Shown here in pieces: positions 27,104-37,315 of a stretch of DNA of 64,000 bases (its first letter is position 1; each line of letters begins with the position of its first letter). The position numbers and the translations under genes are program-made. The notes below the pieces were generated by a model. That model saw nothing but the letters and a program-made list of their open reading frames with translations, did no database searches and was not told where the DNA came from. Source of the stretch: Todiramphus chloris collaris (Eukaryota > Chordata > Aves > Coraciiformes > Alcedinidae); contig JANVCC010000120.1 of the NCBI GenBank assembly GCA_025345505.1, positions 1,122,940 to 1,186,939 of the forward strand, read 5' to 3'.

Positions 27104-28039
27104 TGTTTGTCACAGCAAGCTACCATGGCACAACTTTCCCATGGGCACAAGAGGCAGAAGGTGAAGTGCTCCTCTTCAGCAACCCCACACAGACCCCCAG
27201 GTCTTCCGCTGCATCCCCAAGAAACTGAAGGCTGCTCTGTCTTTCAGCCCCTGGCTCTGGCAGAACGTCTCCAGGGCTGCCTCCATCCCTCCTCACAACC
27301 TGCTGGCAGGGGACCAGCCCACTCCACACGCTGCTTGGCCAGAGCACTTTCACTCCCACTGCCAGTCAATTATCGAGTCCATTAGGGGAAGGAGAAAGCA
27401 GCATGGCTCCCTGTGCGCTCTCCTTCCCCATCTCCCCCTTGGTTTCTTGTGCCAGCCTCAGGCTGAACATGTTTAGCCCGATCATAACATCAGCACATCC
27501 CCTTAATGCTGTGGAATAAGCAAAGCAATGACTGATGGACCGGTGGCTTTATTTCAAGTCCAGAAGATTCCCCCCAGTCATATAACATAAACTGTGAGCA
27601 AGTTAGAGACAATCTTCCACTGGTCCTCGATAGAACCATTACTCATAATGTGCACCTAATCATGGGATATTCCTGGGCTTTTTGGATTAGGTCTCTGTGC
27701 CGCATCGGGAGCGCATGCTGGGATTTGCTCAATGTGTTACAGGTTACAAGGAGGAAAAGAAGAAGCCTTTGCTCTTTACAGGGCAGATTTTATGCTCTGC
27801 AGTTTTCACACCATGTTTTTACTGCTTGCCATTCTAAACCCCATCAATCCAGAGCAAGCACCAAGGGAAAGGCTCCGGGGCTCAATGGTAACAGGCAGCG
27901 AGTGGCAGGCACCAGGCTGCTTGGGGGGCATGGGGCATAGGCAGCAGGACGCTGCTCTGCATCAGGGTCTGGGAGGCTGGGAAAGGGGGTCTGATGGATG
28001 GGGTGTGCTTGAGGGGCAGGGGATTCCCAGCCACAGACA

Positions 28040-28052
28040 CCCCCCCCCCCCC
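28040..28052. repeat. C13 homopolymer
   Basis: Thirteen C in a row, inside a long but probably meaningless open frame on the plus strand. Any frame crossing it is unreliable. Confidence 0.85.
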
Positions 28053-28780
28053 AGCACATCTGCATTGCTGTTCTGCTGCTGCCTTGTAGCCGGGCTTGGC
28101 GTGCAGCCAGAGCTGGCTCTGGGCTCCTCATCAGCACCAGCCACGCTGCTCATTGCTGTCTTCAAAAGGGAATGGGATGTCTCAGTCTGGAGAAAGGTGA
28201 GAGAGAGTTGTCAGGGGGGATGTGGAGACCTGGACTGGCTCCTCCTGCTGCCTCCAATCCCACCATATATAGTTGGACACCTCTTTAGCAGCCAGCCCAT
28301 CTTTCCATGGCTCCAGCACAGGCAAAGCTGTCAGCCAGGCAGGGGGGTTTGCCCGTCCTGCCCGACTCCTGCCACAGGCAGTTCCATGCTTGTGCCTGGA
28401 GGCTTCTCTGTGAGTGACAGGAGGAACCCCAAGTCCAACTGCTGACACTCAGGAATGTCCCCAGAGAAGTGCTTTGGGCAGTAAGTGACTCCGCATCAGC
28501 ACATTTGACGGGGAGGAGCCTTGCTCTTCAGCACCAGTCACTGATGATGCATTGCCTGTGCTGCAGGGAAGGCTGGGGACATGGCCAGAGCAAGGGCACC
28601 TGTGGGAGCTGCTGTGCAAGCACCGTGCTGAGCTCTGTCCTCATCCCGAGGGAACAGCCCCCAGTTACAATCCTTGTTTCACCAGTATGCTGCGTTCCTC
28701 AGGTCTTTCTGTGTCCTGATGTCTGTCTACACTGTGGGCAGCAGATGGTTTCCTGCGCATTGCAACACGTTGCTTTGCAG

Positions 28781-28960
28781 ATCAGATAAGTTGCTCTGCA
28801 ACCTCAATGCACATATCTTACAATATTTTGTCACCCTTTATCACTGAAATTTCATTGCCTAGTGAATCATTATTGATAGACTCTTAATATCAGTGCTATT
28901 CCTTCAGAGGGATGGTTTTTAATGAATTTTCTTCTCACCCAGCAGTACAGTTGCACTCTG
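28781..28960. other. A+T-rich block
   Basis: A marked A+T-rich stretch holding AATCATTATTGATAGACTC and TTTTTAATGAATTTTC. No repeat family is recognised. The abrupt change of composition and the homeodomain-type ATTA/TAAT cores make it a candidate conserved element. It lies directly left of the hairpin at 29.0 kb. Confidence 0.25.
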
Positions 28961-29007
28961 CTATGGTTCAAGGGGTAGGGCTGTGGCTGTAAAGCCGAGT
29001 ACGTCCC

Positions 29008-29045
29008 GCACAGTGTAGAGGTGACCGTACCAGTCTACCCTGTGC
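29008..29045 (+). other. 12-bp hairpin with 14-base loop
   Basis: GCACAGTGTAGA (29008-29019) and TCTACCCTGTGC (29034-29045) are inverted repeats matching at 11 of 12 positions around a 14-base loop. The left-arm core GCACAGTGTA recurs in direct orientation at 29057-29066. No microRNA, tRNA or terminator family is recognised, and the stem does not extend outward, so a microRNA precursor is unlikely. Confidence 0.45.
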
Positions 29046-29066
29046 TTTATAATCCAGCACAGTGTA

Positions 29067-31035
29067 CGATTCCCACAGCCAGTGGCTGCTCCGTAGGGAC
29101 ACACTCATGGTGCTCAGGAACTCTCACCTCTGGGGGTGCCTGAGTTTCCACCGCAGCTCCACAACAGCTCAGCTTTGGCTGTTGGAGGGCTTTCTTTGAA
29201 GTATTTTCATGTTCTGTTTCCCTTTCCAGGGGATAAACAACTCCAGGATGTTCAAAGCAGGTGGTTTCCTCTGCAATACTTTCACACCCTTATTTTCTGG
29301 TGTTGCCCCTGAAACTTCTCTGCAGGTGCAAAGCACAGCATTGCCTGAGCCACCTTGACCCGTTACAGGGCACACATGCTCATCCAAAGAAGGCAAAAGG
29401 AGAGGCAGAACCAGCTATGGTGACCTTTCTGACCTGAAGCTATGGAAGTGATGGATGGCTTGACTAAGAAAAGGAGTTTTAGGCATGTGCTTTGCTGGGA
29501 CAGCAGTTCTTTGGACATGTCTGTGGAGATGTCCTCTCTGCAGAAGTCAAGGGAGCCTCCCCAGGCAGTCTGCAGCCCTGGGTCTATGATGTGTACTGCC
29601 AGTGAGCAAAGAGGGCAGCTGGTCTGCATGTATAATTCCTGGCCTGGTTTCAACTCCAGTATAAGCTGAGCTCATCCTTGTGCCTGCTCTGCCCCGAGTC
29701 CCCGGTTCAGAAGGCAGGGTGCTGAGCCCTGTCTGTCTCGCAGCTTGTAAAGCGTCTGTCACTCTGAGATGGTGACAGCTCGACGGGCTGGATGCACACA
29801 GCCTCTTTCTGCTCAGAAGAGCAGGGCCAGGGGCTGGATTGCAGTGACAGCTATGGAAATGCAGAGGGTTAGAGGCGGGCGGTCCCTGGCAGAGCCCCAT
29901 GTCAGGTTTGCAGCTCTCCCTACTGTGGGACCTCCCAAGCCCACCTCAGTACTTCTTCTTTCAATGCAAGCTTGTCTTAGGGCAGAGAAAAGTGGTTCCT
30001 TCCTTTTGTTATATTTGCTCATAAAGAAGTCACTGAAGTGCCTGGCTCCATTTGTCTTCTTTGTGGAAATGGCTAAGGGACGTGGGAAGGGACAAAGCAA
30101 AGGGTCGGTCCTTCCAGCACCTTTGCATCTGTGCAGCACTGGAATGAGCCATTGTGTTGCTTAAAGGGCTGTGCTACAGGGCACGAATCAATGTGAGGAG
30201 GAGCATGACCTCCCTGGAGCTTGGCCACGGTGCCAGGAAAAAAACGAGCCAAGAACACGCTGAATGGGCGAGTCAAGTCAACAGCCCCTCGGAACTGAAG
30301 CCTTCCAGAAAGGCAGAGGACAGCTGGACAAGGTTAAACAGTGCTTTGCTCTGTCTGCCAGCCAAAAGGGAGGCGCTCAGGAGGTAACCCTATTTTCTGA
30401 CAATAGCTGGCTCTGAAGCTCTTGGTGGTTTTAACAGTGCTTGGCGAACTCGAGCAGAGGAGATTGTGAAACCAGCTCCTGCAGAGAGCTGCACTTCACC
30501 TGATAATGAACCTCTGAAAGAGAGGTTTGTCACAAAGAACACAAAAAGGAGGTGAATGCAGAGGTGACTGTGACTGACTTAGCCTGAGTTCTGTAATTCT
30601 GGGATGGTAAATGAGTTCTCAATGGGATGCTGGGCTGTGATGGGGAACCAGAGCACAGCTTTGGGACAGGCCACTCCAGACCCAGAATGAGCTCTTGAGA
30701 CATCAATTTGAGATCACCAAGGAGAGCAAACCAGCCAGCACAGGCCAGCGCTGCCAGGCGATGCGTGGTGCTCAAGTGGGGAGGTCACGCTGAGCAGACA
30801 CCACACGCGATGGACCTAGAGCTCATGGGTGTGAGTGAGACAGGGTGGGAGATGTCATCCACAGAATCGTGTAGCTACGCAAACAGAGGCAGAGGTGGGT
30901 TTATTGATCTGCAAATGGAGGCAGACCAGCTCGGCGAAGATACTTGTTAAACACCACGGGGGAAAAAAAAAGTGCCTCAGTTATTCTCATGCATATAGAC
31001 ACAAATTAATTAACTGAGTGTGTCACAGGGGGACA
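29067..31035. other. No gene recognised upstream of gypsy fossil
   Basis: About 2 kb in which I looked for gag, protease and a 5' LTR belonging to the fossil pol at 31.0 kb and found nothing recognisable. A weak resemblance to a plus-strand MIR (GTGCCTCAGTTATTCTC-like) near 30.92-30.99 kb is too poor to call. Confidence 0.45.
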
Positions 31036-31039
31036 TTTC

Positions 31040-32650
31040 CCATGACCCGCAGAGAAAAGTTTCGGGCAGAAATGGCTGATGATTAATGTTCCTCTGTTCG
31101 TGCTGCTTCACCAGGATCCAGGGAAGGACTGTTTGAAAAAGAGAAGGCTTTAGACACCTTCAGCACACCTGCTGGAACACACTGCATTCAGGCAACTGTT
31201 TGCTGCTAGTTTTTGCCAGAGTGTTGCAATGATTTCTGATGGTACCGAGGTTCTCATAACTGATGTTTTCATCTGTGGAGAAACAGCAGAAAGTGTGGCC
31301 AGAGCATGGAGAAGTTTAAGAAAGAGTCAGAGCAAATCAACTGCTGCTTTAGGAGCCAAAATGCCAGCTCCTGTTCCACAAATAACCTGTCTGAAAATAA
31401 ATTAACACCAGAGGGGATGAGGGAAGGTGATAGCAGGGTTAAGCCCCTCACCACTGCGCTTAGGTGGTGGCTTAAAGAGTTGGAAAATCAACACAGCTAA
31501 TTGATACTTCACAGACCTGCAGTATTATAATGACAAAGGTAAAAAAGGGCTGTCTCTGCTTGGTTTTAAAGGGAATATCAGGGCAGTTCAGTTACCACCA
31601 GGCAGCCAGTCAGGAGTCCAGCAGCTTGTGTGCTGTGGAATGAACAAAAGAAGAGATGTGAACACGCTACAATAGAAATGAAGTTCATGGCCATGGTAAC
31701 TGGTATTAAGAATTTCATATTTAGCCATGATGAGCAGTGTCAGCTGGAAGCAAGGATTGCTGGAGGATGGTGTCAAACACTCCCCACACATTACTTTTGT
31801 ATTTCAACTACTAAATGCAAGATTTATAAATTGAATGCTCATCTGGAGACAACCATTGGCTGTGGGGATCTTCTAGAGCATTAAGCAGAGCTCAGAGGAG
31901 CAAAGGCCAGGGATAGGTTTTGTACATGTCGTTTTGATAGGAAAAAAATCTGTCTACTCTTCCCAAAACATGGACTCTGATTGACAGCACTGCCGCTTTG
32001 GAAGAGACCCTGCATGTTCCCGCCTCCTGGTCCCAGCATAGGAGAAGTTCTTAGTTAACAGTTCAGGCTCTGCATAACAGTTATATGATTGCCATTTAAA
32101 AATTAAAACATCTAAGAGAAAGGAACAGATTGTATCACACTGGTCTCAAATGAACAAAGTCACCGAGAAGGGTGTGGTGGCTTTTGCCAGCATCTCTGGG
32201 TTTGGTGAAAAGGAAAAACAAGCCTTTGGAGAAAGATAGTGGCAAAAAAACCCCAATTCTTGTTCACTCTTGCTTTCCCGGGGTCAGATTTACTAGGTGA
32301 CAGTACTGGTAGAGGGGTACCCATGCCCAGCCAGCCCTCCTTTGCTAGGCAAGGTATATCTGAATGGATGCTCTGCTACCGCAGGCTAGAGTTGATCAGG
32401 CATGGATTTAGCCAGTGCAAAATGAAGCCTGGGGATGGACAAGTTGTCGCTGCACACTGGATGGGGCAGTGCAATGGGTCTGTGTCAAATAGTGCCAAAA
32501 ATGACATTAGTTATTAAATTGAATTGTGGCGTCAGACTCTGATCCATTCTTAACTCTGTTAAATTACAGAACAGCACCAACGAAGCATATGTTGTCACCT
32601 GCTGACATTTTATTTAACAGATATATGAAAACAAGGATGCCTTCAGTGCT
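31040..32650 (+). mobile_element. Ty3/gypsy LTR-retrotransposon fossil, pol region
   Basis: A decayed pol from a Ty3/gypsy (Metaviridae-type) element. Parts appear in canonical order. Reverse transcriptase palm traces lie at about 31.04-31.30 kb (a TFSTPAG block, then a block corresponding to the family's VDDILVWG region). The distal RT region is at about 31.30-31.48 kb. An RNase H block is at about 31.64-31.74 kb (ATIEMKFMAMVTGIKNF resembles the family's YAQIEKELLAIVFGIKKF). The C-terminal part of the integrase core is at about 32.45-32.65 kb (DPFLTLLNYRTAP, then LSPADILFNR). It is plainly broken, with several breaks, and shorter than a whole pol. No gag, protease, primer-binding site or LTR pair was found. 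An integrase C-terminal tail may continue weakly to about 32.83 kb. The high decay suggests an old insertion, probably from before most living bird orders; that age is inference. The lineage within Ty3/gypsy is unresolved. Confidence 0.7.
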
Positions 32651-32910
32651 GGAAGCTGCTGGCAGAGTCACTGGGGACCTGGGGATGCATAAAGAGACAG
32701 ACAAGGCAAAACAAACAGCTCAATCTGCCTGGCAGCCCCAAGAGCCGGCAGTGCTCTGGGAGAGTGCTGCCGTGCTCGGTGCAGAGAGGAGCCAAGATCC
32801 CAGGGCAGAGACTGCCCTGGCCTCAGCACCAGTGCTGCCAGACTAGAGGTGGGCTGGGTTGCGTTTCCCTGCCTGGAAAAGGTGGCCTTGGAACCTCCTG
32901 TGGGTCCAAG
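32651..32910. other. No gene recognised
   Basis: A short segment between the integrase trace and the CTCTC microsatellite. It may hold the last remnants of the gypsy pol but nothing firm. Confidence 0.4.
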
Positions 32911-32977
32911 CTCCCTCTCCCTCTCCTCTCCTCTCCTCTCCTCTCCTCTCCTCTCCTCTCCTCTCCTTTCCTCTCCT
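32911..32977. repeat. (CTCTC)n pentanucleotide microsatellite
   Basis: An almost pure pyrimidine tract of about 65 bp built from CTCTC units, with minor interruptions at both ends (CCCTCTCC-like on the left and one CTTTC on the right). The minus strand is therefore a purine mirror-repeat tract of the kind that can form triplex (H-) DNA. It has the same strand polarity as the TTTCC array 3.5 kb to the right. Confidence 0.95.
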
Positions 32978-33600
32978 GAGAAGAGTTGGTGAGTCCAGAC
33001 CATCTCTCAGCACCTCTTCCAGCAGGTGCTGGAGGGTCAGGTTGCTTTTTGGAGGTCCTGATGTCTCTCTGCTGCCTGTAGAGAGAAAAACCAGATTCAT
33101 TTCCGACTTTGCAATCTAACACAGACATCCACCCAAAGGGAAAGGGAACCCTCCTCCATGGAGGAATTGCAGCAGCAGAAAGGACCAATTACAGTGCAAT
33201 TCCATGTGGGAAGCTAACACGACTCAGCTGAGAGCAGGGACTGAGGAGGTGTATCCACACCTCTCGGAGAGACATGCTGACAACTTGTGTCTCTGTGTGA
33301 CCTGCCTCTGCCCGGCTTCACCTGCCTCGTATGTCCCTTCTGGGGCCTTCCCTCCAGGAGCACATTTCTGTTCTGCATGGAATGCCCATCTGCACCCCCT
33401 TCCTCCCCCCAGGTACCTCCTGCTCCCGGCTCGGGTTCCTCAGTCCAATTCAACAAGGTCCCATGCAATGTCCCTCTGGACACCTTTCCCCCCACTTAAC
33501 CTCCAGTCCTGGTGCCAGAACCCTCCTCCAGCCTCAGGGGGGGATGTGGCCAAGGCAGTGCCCCCCAGCCTGACCCTGGAGGAACTGCTGTGTTAATCAC
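32978..33600. other. No gene recognised
   Basis: About 600 bp of mixed composition, G+C-rich toward 33.3-33.55 kb. Open frames are proline- and serine-rich and overlapping. No repeats were recognised. Confidence 0.45.
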
Positions 33601-34270
33601 CAGTGCTTTGGAGCGCAGAACAAAACCAAAAGTAAACACTTTCAAAGGTCCTGTGTGAATTAAGAGCCTCTAAAGTTTACCAACAACGAGCTGTGGGCAG
33701 TTGTGTGGCTTCTTTTGCCTGAATAGTTTATTCACGAGGTAAAAAAAAGGTATTTTTCTGTGACTGAGTCTGTTTTCAAAATTCTGTAATGTAATAGAAA
33801 AGTTGAATCATTTTAGCACCAGGAAATTCTAAAAAATAATGAGGTTTTGATTTCCCCATTTGAAATCCCGGTGCTTTCTTTTCAAAATCATTCACATTTG
33901 ATAAAAAGAAAAGGTAAATCAGGTCACCTGCTCACAGCAAAAGAAGTGTTTGGTCAACCAGTTTGTCATACCCTCAGCAATTCTTAATTCCTTTTCAGTT
34001 TAACTAATGAAGTGAAGAATCAATTACTCTCACAGCTTCCAATCTGCAAAGCTATGAAGGTAATCCAGGGCCAGCTTCGCAGAGGTATTAATGTGCCTGA
34101 CACTGTCGAGAGGCACTTGACAGAAATCACCAAATGCGTTTGGCAGATGTATTGTTTTGCACTTTTCCAAAGACACTCATTAAAAGTCTGTGAGACTCAT
34201 GCTCAGACAAGACCGGGTCCTTCCTGCAAATGGGATGTACACTGTCACCTAGACTGAGGAGCCCTGGAAA
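33601..34270. other. A+T-rich block, no repeat recognised
   Basis: A 650-bp A+T-rich stretch with many A and T runs (for example AAAAAATAATGAGGTTTTGA and TTTGATAAAAAGAAAAGG). It could be a relic of an unrecognised transposon or a conserved regulatory region. I searched by eye for LINE reverse transcriptase and found none. Confidence 0.3.
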
Positions 34271-36433
34271 TATTATGATGGGCCATATTGTCACTAATCA
34301 CATGCAGAACAGAACTGTGCCGTGTTTGCTGTTTGCTGTAACCAGGTCACCAGCTTGAATCCAGGCTAGGTAAGAGATCCGACTTCTTGCCCCTTTAGTG
34401 CTGAGATCTCTGCTGCTCTCTTCACATGTGCTGCTGTGAATTGGGATACAGGGTGGGGGTACAGACTTAGTGAAGCACAGCCCTGGGCGAGCTCGTTGGT
34501 GTTCTGGAGCATTGCATGGACGTTACTGGTGGTTTTTAATTAAGCAGCTAATCAGCTCTTCTGTGTAGATCTAGAAATGAAGAAAGGTACAGCTCTTCCG
34601 AAGTGAAGCTGTCCACCCGTTCACTACTGCCAGGGCAGCCTCTTTGCAGAAAGTCAAAATCAAAAGTTGTTTATTGGCGTGGCCGCTGTTGCACTTGGAT
34701 TTGGATTCAGCATCGTTTCCCTGCTCGTGTGTTCAGAGCAGCTCAGCTGGAACCATCTCCATAAATCAGTGCAGGTACATGGAGCACGAGAGGAGGGAAT
34801 GGCCTGACTGGTGCACATCTGGGCAGGCAAAGAAGGCAGGTAACACAGGTTTAATTGCAAGGTAGAGAAATGCAATCCCAAGTGGGAATTAGTGAGGGAG
34901 CTGTGGATCAGCAAAATCACAAATGGTGGTTTGAACTCAGATCCTGGAGACCTCTCTCTGAGAAGCAATTCCAGAAGAAGGTTCAGATGTTCTGCAGGGA
35001 GCATCACACAGTCACCCCCATCCACTCTCCAAAACTCATGTTCCATACCTGAGAGTGCTTGAGTCCTTTGCACAATCTTCACGCTACTTTAGAGACTTGT
35101 TTCCCAAGGGCTCAGCTACCTGAGTTCTGCTGACCTGCTCTCCTGAGCCTAACCTAAGCCTGAGATCTGCTGCAGTGTAGACTTGATTGCCCTCAGGGAA
35201 CGCGGGGTCCCTGCAGAGGCTGTGTGTTCTGGAAAGTAAAACATAAACCTGCCTATGAGATGCTGAAGTCAGTTTGCAGAGGTTTGGTGAAGCAAATCCA
35301 TGGCCTGTTTACCCCATGGGCAGAAGCAATCCTGCTCAGATTCTCAGTACTCTAAAAGCTGCTGAGAAGAGCTCAACTCTTTTCTAGTCCTCACTAGTTT
35401 CAGGGGAGACTTTGCACGTTACCCAAATGACGGTGCTACGCTAGCTGGAGCCACTGAGAGTTAAAAATCCGCCTGTCACCTCTCTCCCTGTTTCCCTATC
35501 CATCTTGTCCTTGTCCCAGCCCTTCGGGTCCCCAGGGCAGGAGGCTTGGCTGGGGCAATGACTCTCCCCGTGGAGCCTGTCAGGGCTTGTTACGGCCACC
35601 AAGGGATCATCGCTGACCGTGCCCCTGGTGACATTTGCGCCTGTGTGTTGTTTCAGTCTCCTAAATGAAGCTGTAAAGGGGAACGGATGAGGGATGAGAA
35701 GGAGATTGCCTCCAGCCTCTGCTCCCTGCCTCTTCCCCAGCGGGCATGATGGATGGCAGGAGCGGGGAGCAGAGGCTGAGTCAGCTCCCAGGTGACCTTG
35801 GCAGAATCCCTCCCGGTCCCCGTCCCCCTCGCTGTTGCGCGGGGCCGCTGAACCTGGGCAGATTGATGGCAGCTCACGCTCAATTTCTCTGATGCACTTT
35901 TGCTGAGAGACACTCGTACATCTTCCCCATGTCGTCTCTCCATATCTGAGGTCAGGCTTTCAACAGGCAAGAAATGTTCCGAAATAAATCACCGCCATCC
36001 CTCACCCAGGGCTCTACCAGCTCCCAGGGTAGGTGGAGAGTGCGTTGGGAGAGCTGGCATGGGGGGACCAGCATCTGCAGACCTGTACATGGGTCCAACT
36101 GCTCTCACTACGTGGACTTTCTGCCTTGGGAGTAAGCCCACAGAAGGCAGCAGGCAGCACAATTGCCATTCCTCAAGGATTTCTCCAGGCCTCCTATGGA
36201 AACTGTTCCCTCCCTGCACTTCTTGCAATGGGCTCAGCATCTCTCAGCTGGGGACCCACTTGCTCTGCACACCTTCCTATGCACTGAGCGTGTCGGATGG
36301 GAGATGGGGTGCACTAAGCAGCACATCCCCTTCCCTGTGGCAGGAGGAAAAGGGATCCCAAAACTTTCCCTCTAGGATGGCCTGGAGCAACCCTCAGAGA
36401 GGCAGAGGCTCAGACAGAATTTACCCCATACCT
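34271..36433. other. No gene recognised
   Basis: About 2.2 kb. A 261-codon open frame (35900-36685) runs into the TTTCC microsatellite and has Ser/Pro/Leu-rich composition, so it is not credible as a protein. No interspersed repeats were recognised. Confidence 0.5.
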
Positions 36434-36482
36434 CCTTTCCTTTCCTTTCCTTTCCTTTCCTTTCCTTTCCTTTCCTTTCCTT
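36434..36482. repeat. (TTTCC)n pentanucleotide microsatellite
   Basis: About nine to ten perfect TTTCC units. It is a pyrimidine-only strand with potential for triplex DNA. The purity of the array suggests it is young or actively slipping, and likely length-polymorphic. Confidence 0.95.
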
Positions 36483-37168
36483 GGCCTGAAGCGCACCCTG
36501 TGTCCCAGGAGCTGCAGTTTGGGGAACTATTGACTGCTTTTGGTGTTTTGTTCCTGATGCCTGGAGCTGTGCTGGTGCTGGAGGTTTGCGGGGAGCACTC
36601 CCCCTCCCAGGTCCCCTCTCCCTGCCTGCTGCCTGGGGTTGCTGCTGAGGGAGAGCAGCACCTCCAGGAGCTGGGGAGAGGGTGAGACCCTCACAGCAGG
36701 GGATCAGGGCATGTTGCTGCTGTTCTGAGACACAGATGTGCTGGGCAGCTTGTATACAGACAGACACATCTGGCCCTGCAGCTCCATCCCCTCACCTCAC
36801 TGCCTGAGCCTCAGCCTTGCTCACACACCACGGCCAGGCAGGAGACAAGGGGCTTTAAAGAAACCCAAGAAATGTGTCTGTTTTCTCTGCACTGCAGTTC
36901 TGCTCCTTTCCAGCTTGATCATTATTTACAAACTGGGGGGGAATAAAAAAAAAATGGCCTTAGCTTTTCTGCAGGACCTGTGAGAGAGCCTTGGAATAGG
37001 TACAAGGTGCAAATACAGGCAACTGTTCACACCCTCCTCTTGCTCCAGGGCTGCTGGGATGGGTTGTCCTTAGCTGACCTGGTCTCAATATTTAATCTCT
37101 GCCCCATCCCACTGGGAAGTGAGGTGATAAAGAGGGAAAGATGCAATTAGTCTGTGCTTAGAAGTCCA
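36483..37168. other. No gene recognised
   Basis: About 690 bp between the microsatellite and the MIR-like copy. An A-rich run lies at 36943-36954. Nothing else can be supported. Confidence 0.45.
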
Positions 37169-37169
37169 T

Positions 37170-37315
37170 CTTCAGATCTCAAAGGGTGCAGCATGATGCA
37201 TCAATGACCTCATTTAATAAACAGGGAAACTGAAGCCCACAGAGCACAAGGAATTTCCTGTCCTCTTGCACTGAGGCCAGATCCCAAACCCTTGTCCTGT
37301 CCTTCCCCTGTGAGC
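37170..37315 (-). mobile_element. MIR/CORE-SINE-like copy
   Basis: Plus-strand order: TCTTCAGATCTCAAAGGGTG, CATTTAATAAACAGGGAAACTG, AAGCCCACAGAGCAC, then GGCCAGATCCCAAACCC. This mirrors the reverse complement of amniote MIR-type SINEs, where an AGATCTCAAAGCGCTTTAC-like part leads into CCATTTTACAGATGGGGAAACTGAGGC. The tRNA-derived head should lie at the right end and is not clear. The copy is strongly diverged, consistent with an early-amniote age. Confidence 0.55.

Larger units (their letters stand above)
21661..28780. other. No gene recognised; simple tracts only
   Basis: About 7.1 kb of unique-looking DNA. It holds a short 14-bp-period duplication at 24824-24848, a G-quadruplex-like run at 25980-25998, a TCC microsatellite near 27.09 kb and a C13 run at 28040-28052. 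One long open frame (27732-28445, 237 codons) has Ser/Pro/Gly-rich composition with no known domain and crosses the C13 run, so it is regarded as chance. Confidence 0.5.

Noticed and set aside
27732-28445. 237-codon open frame
   Set aside because: It crosses a C13 run, has biased composition and no domain.
30920-30995. Possible plus-strand MIR (GTGCCTCAGTTATTCTC-like)
   Set aside because: Only one of the MIR landmarks is present, with no matching 3' part. It is too weak to call.
35900-36685. 261-codon open frame
   Set aside because: It runs through the TTTCC microsatellite and encodes low-complexity sequence there. No domain or homolog is recognised.
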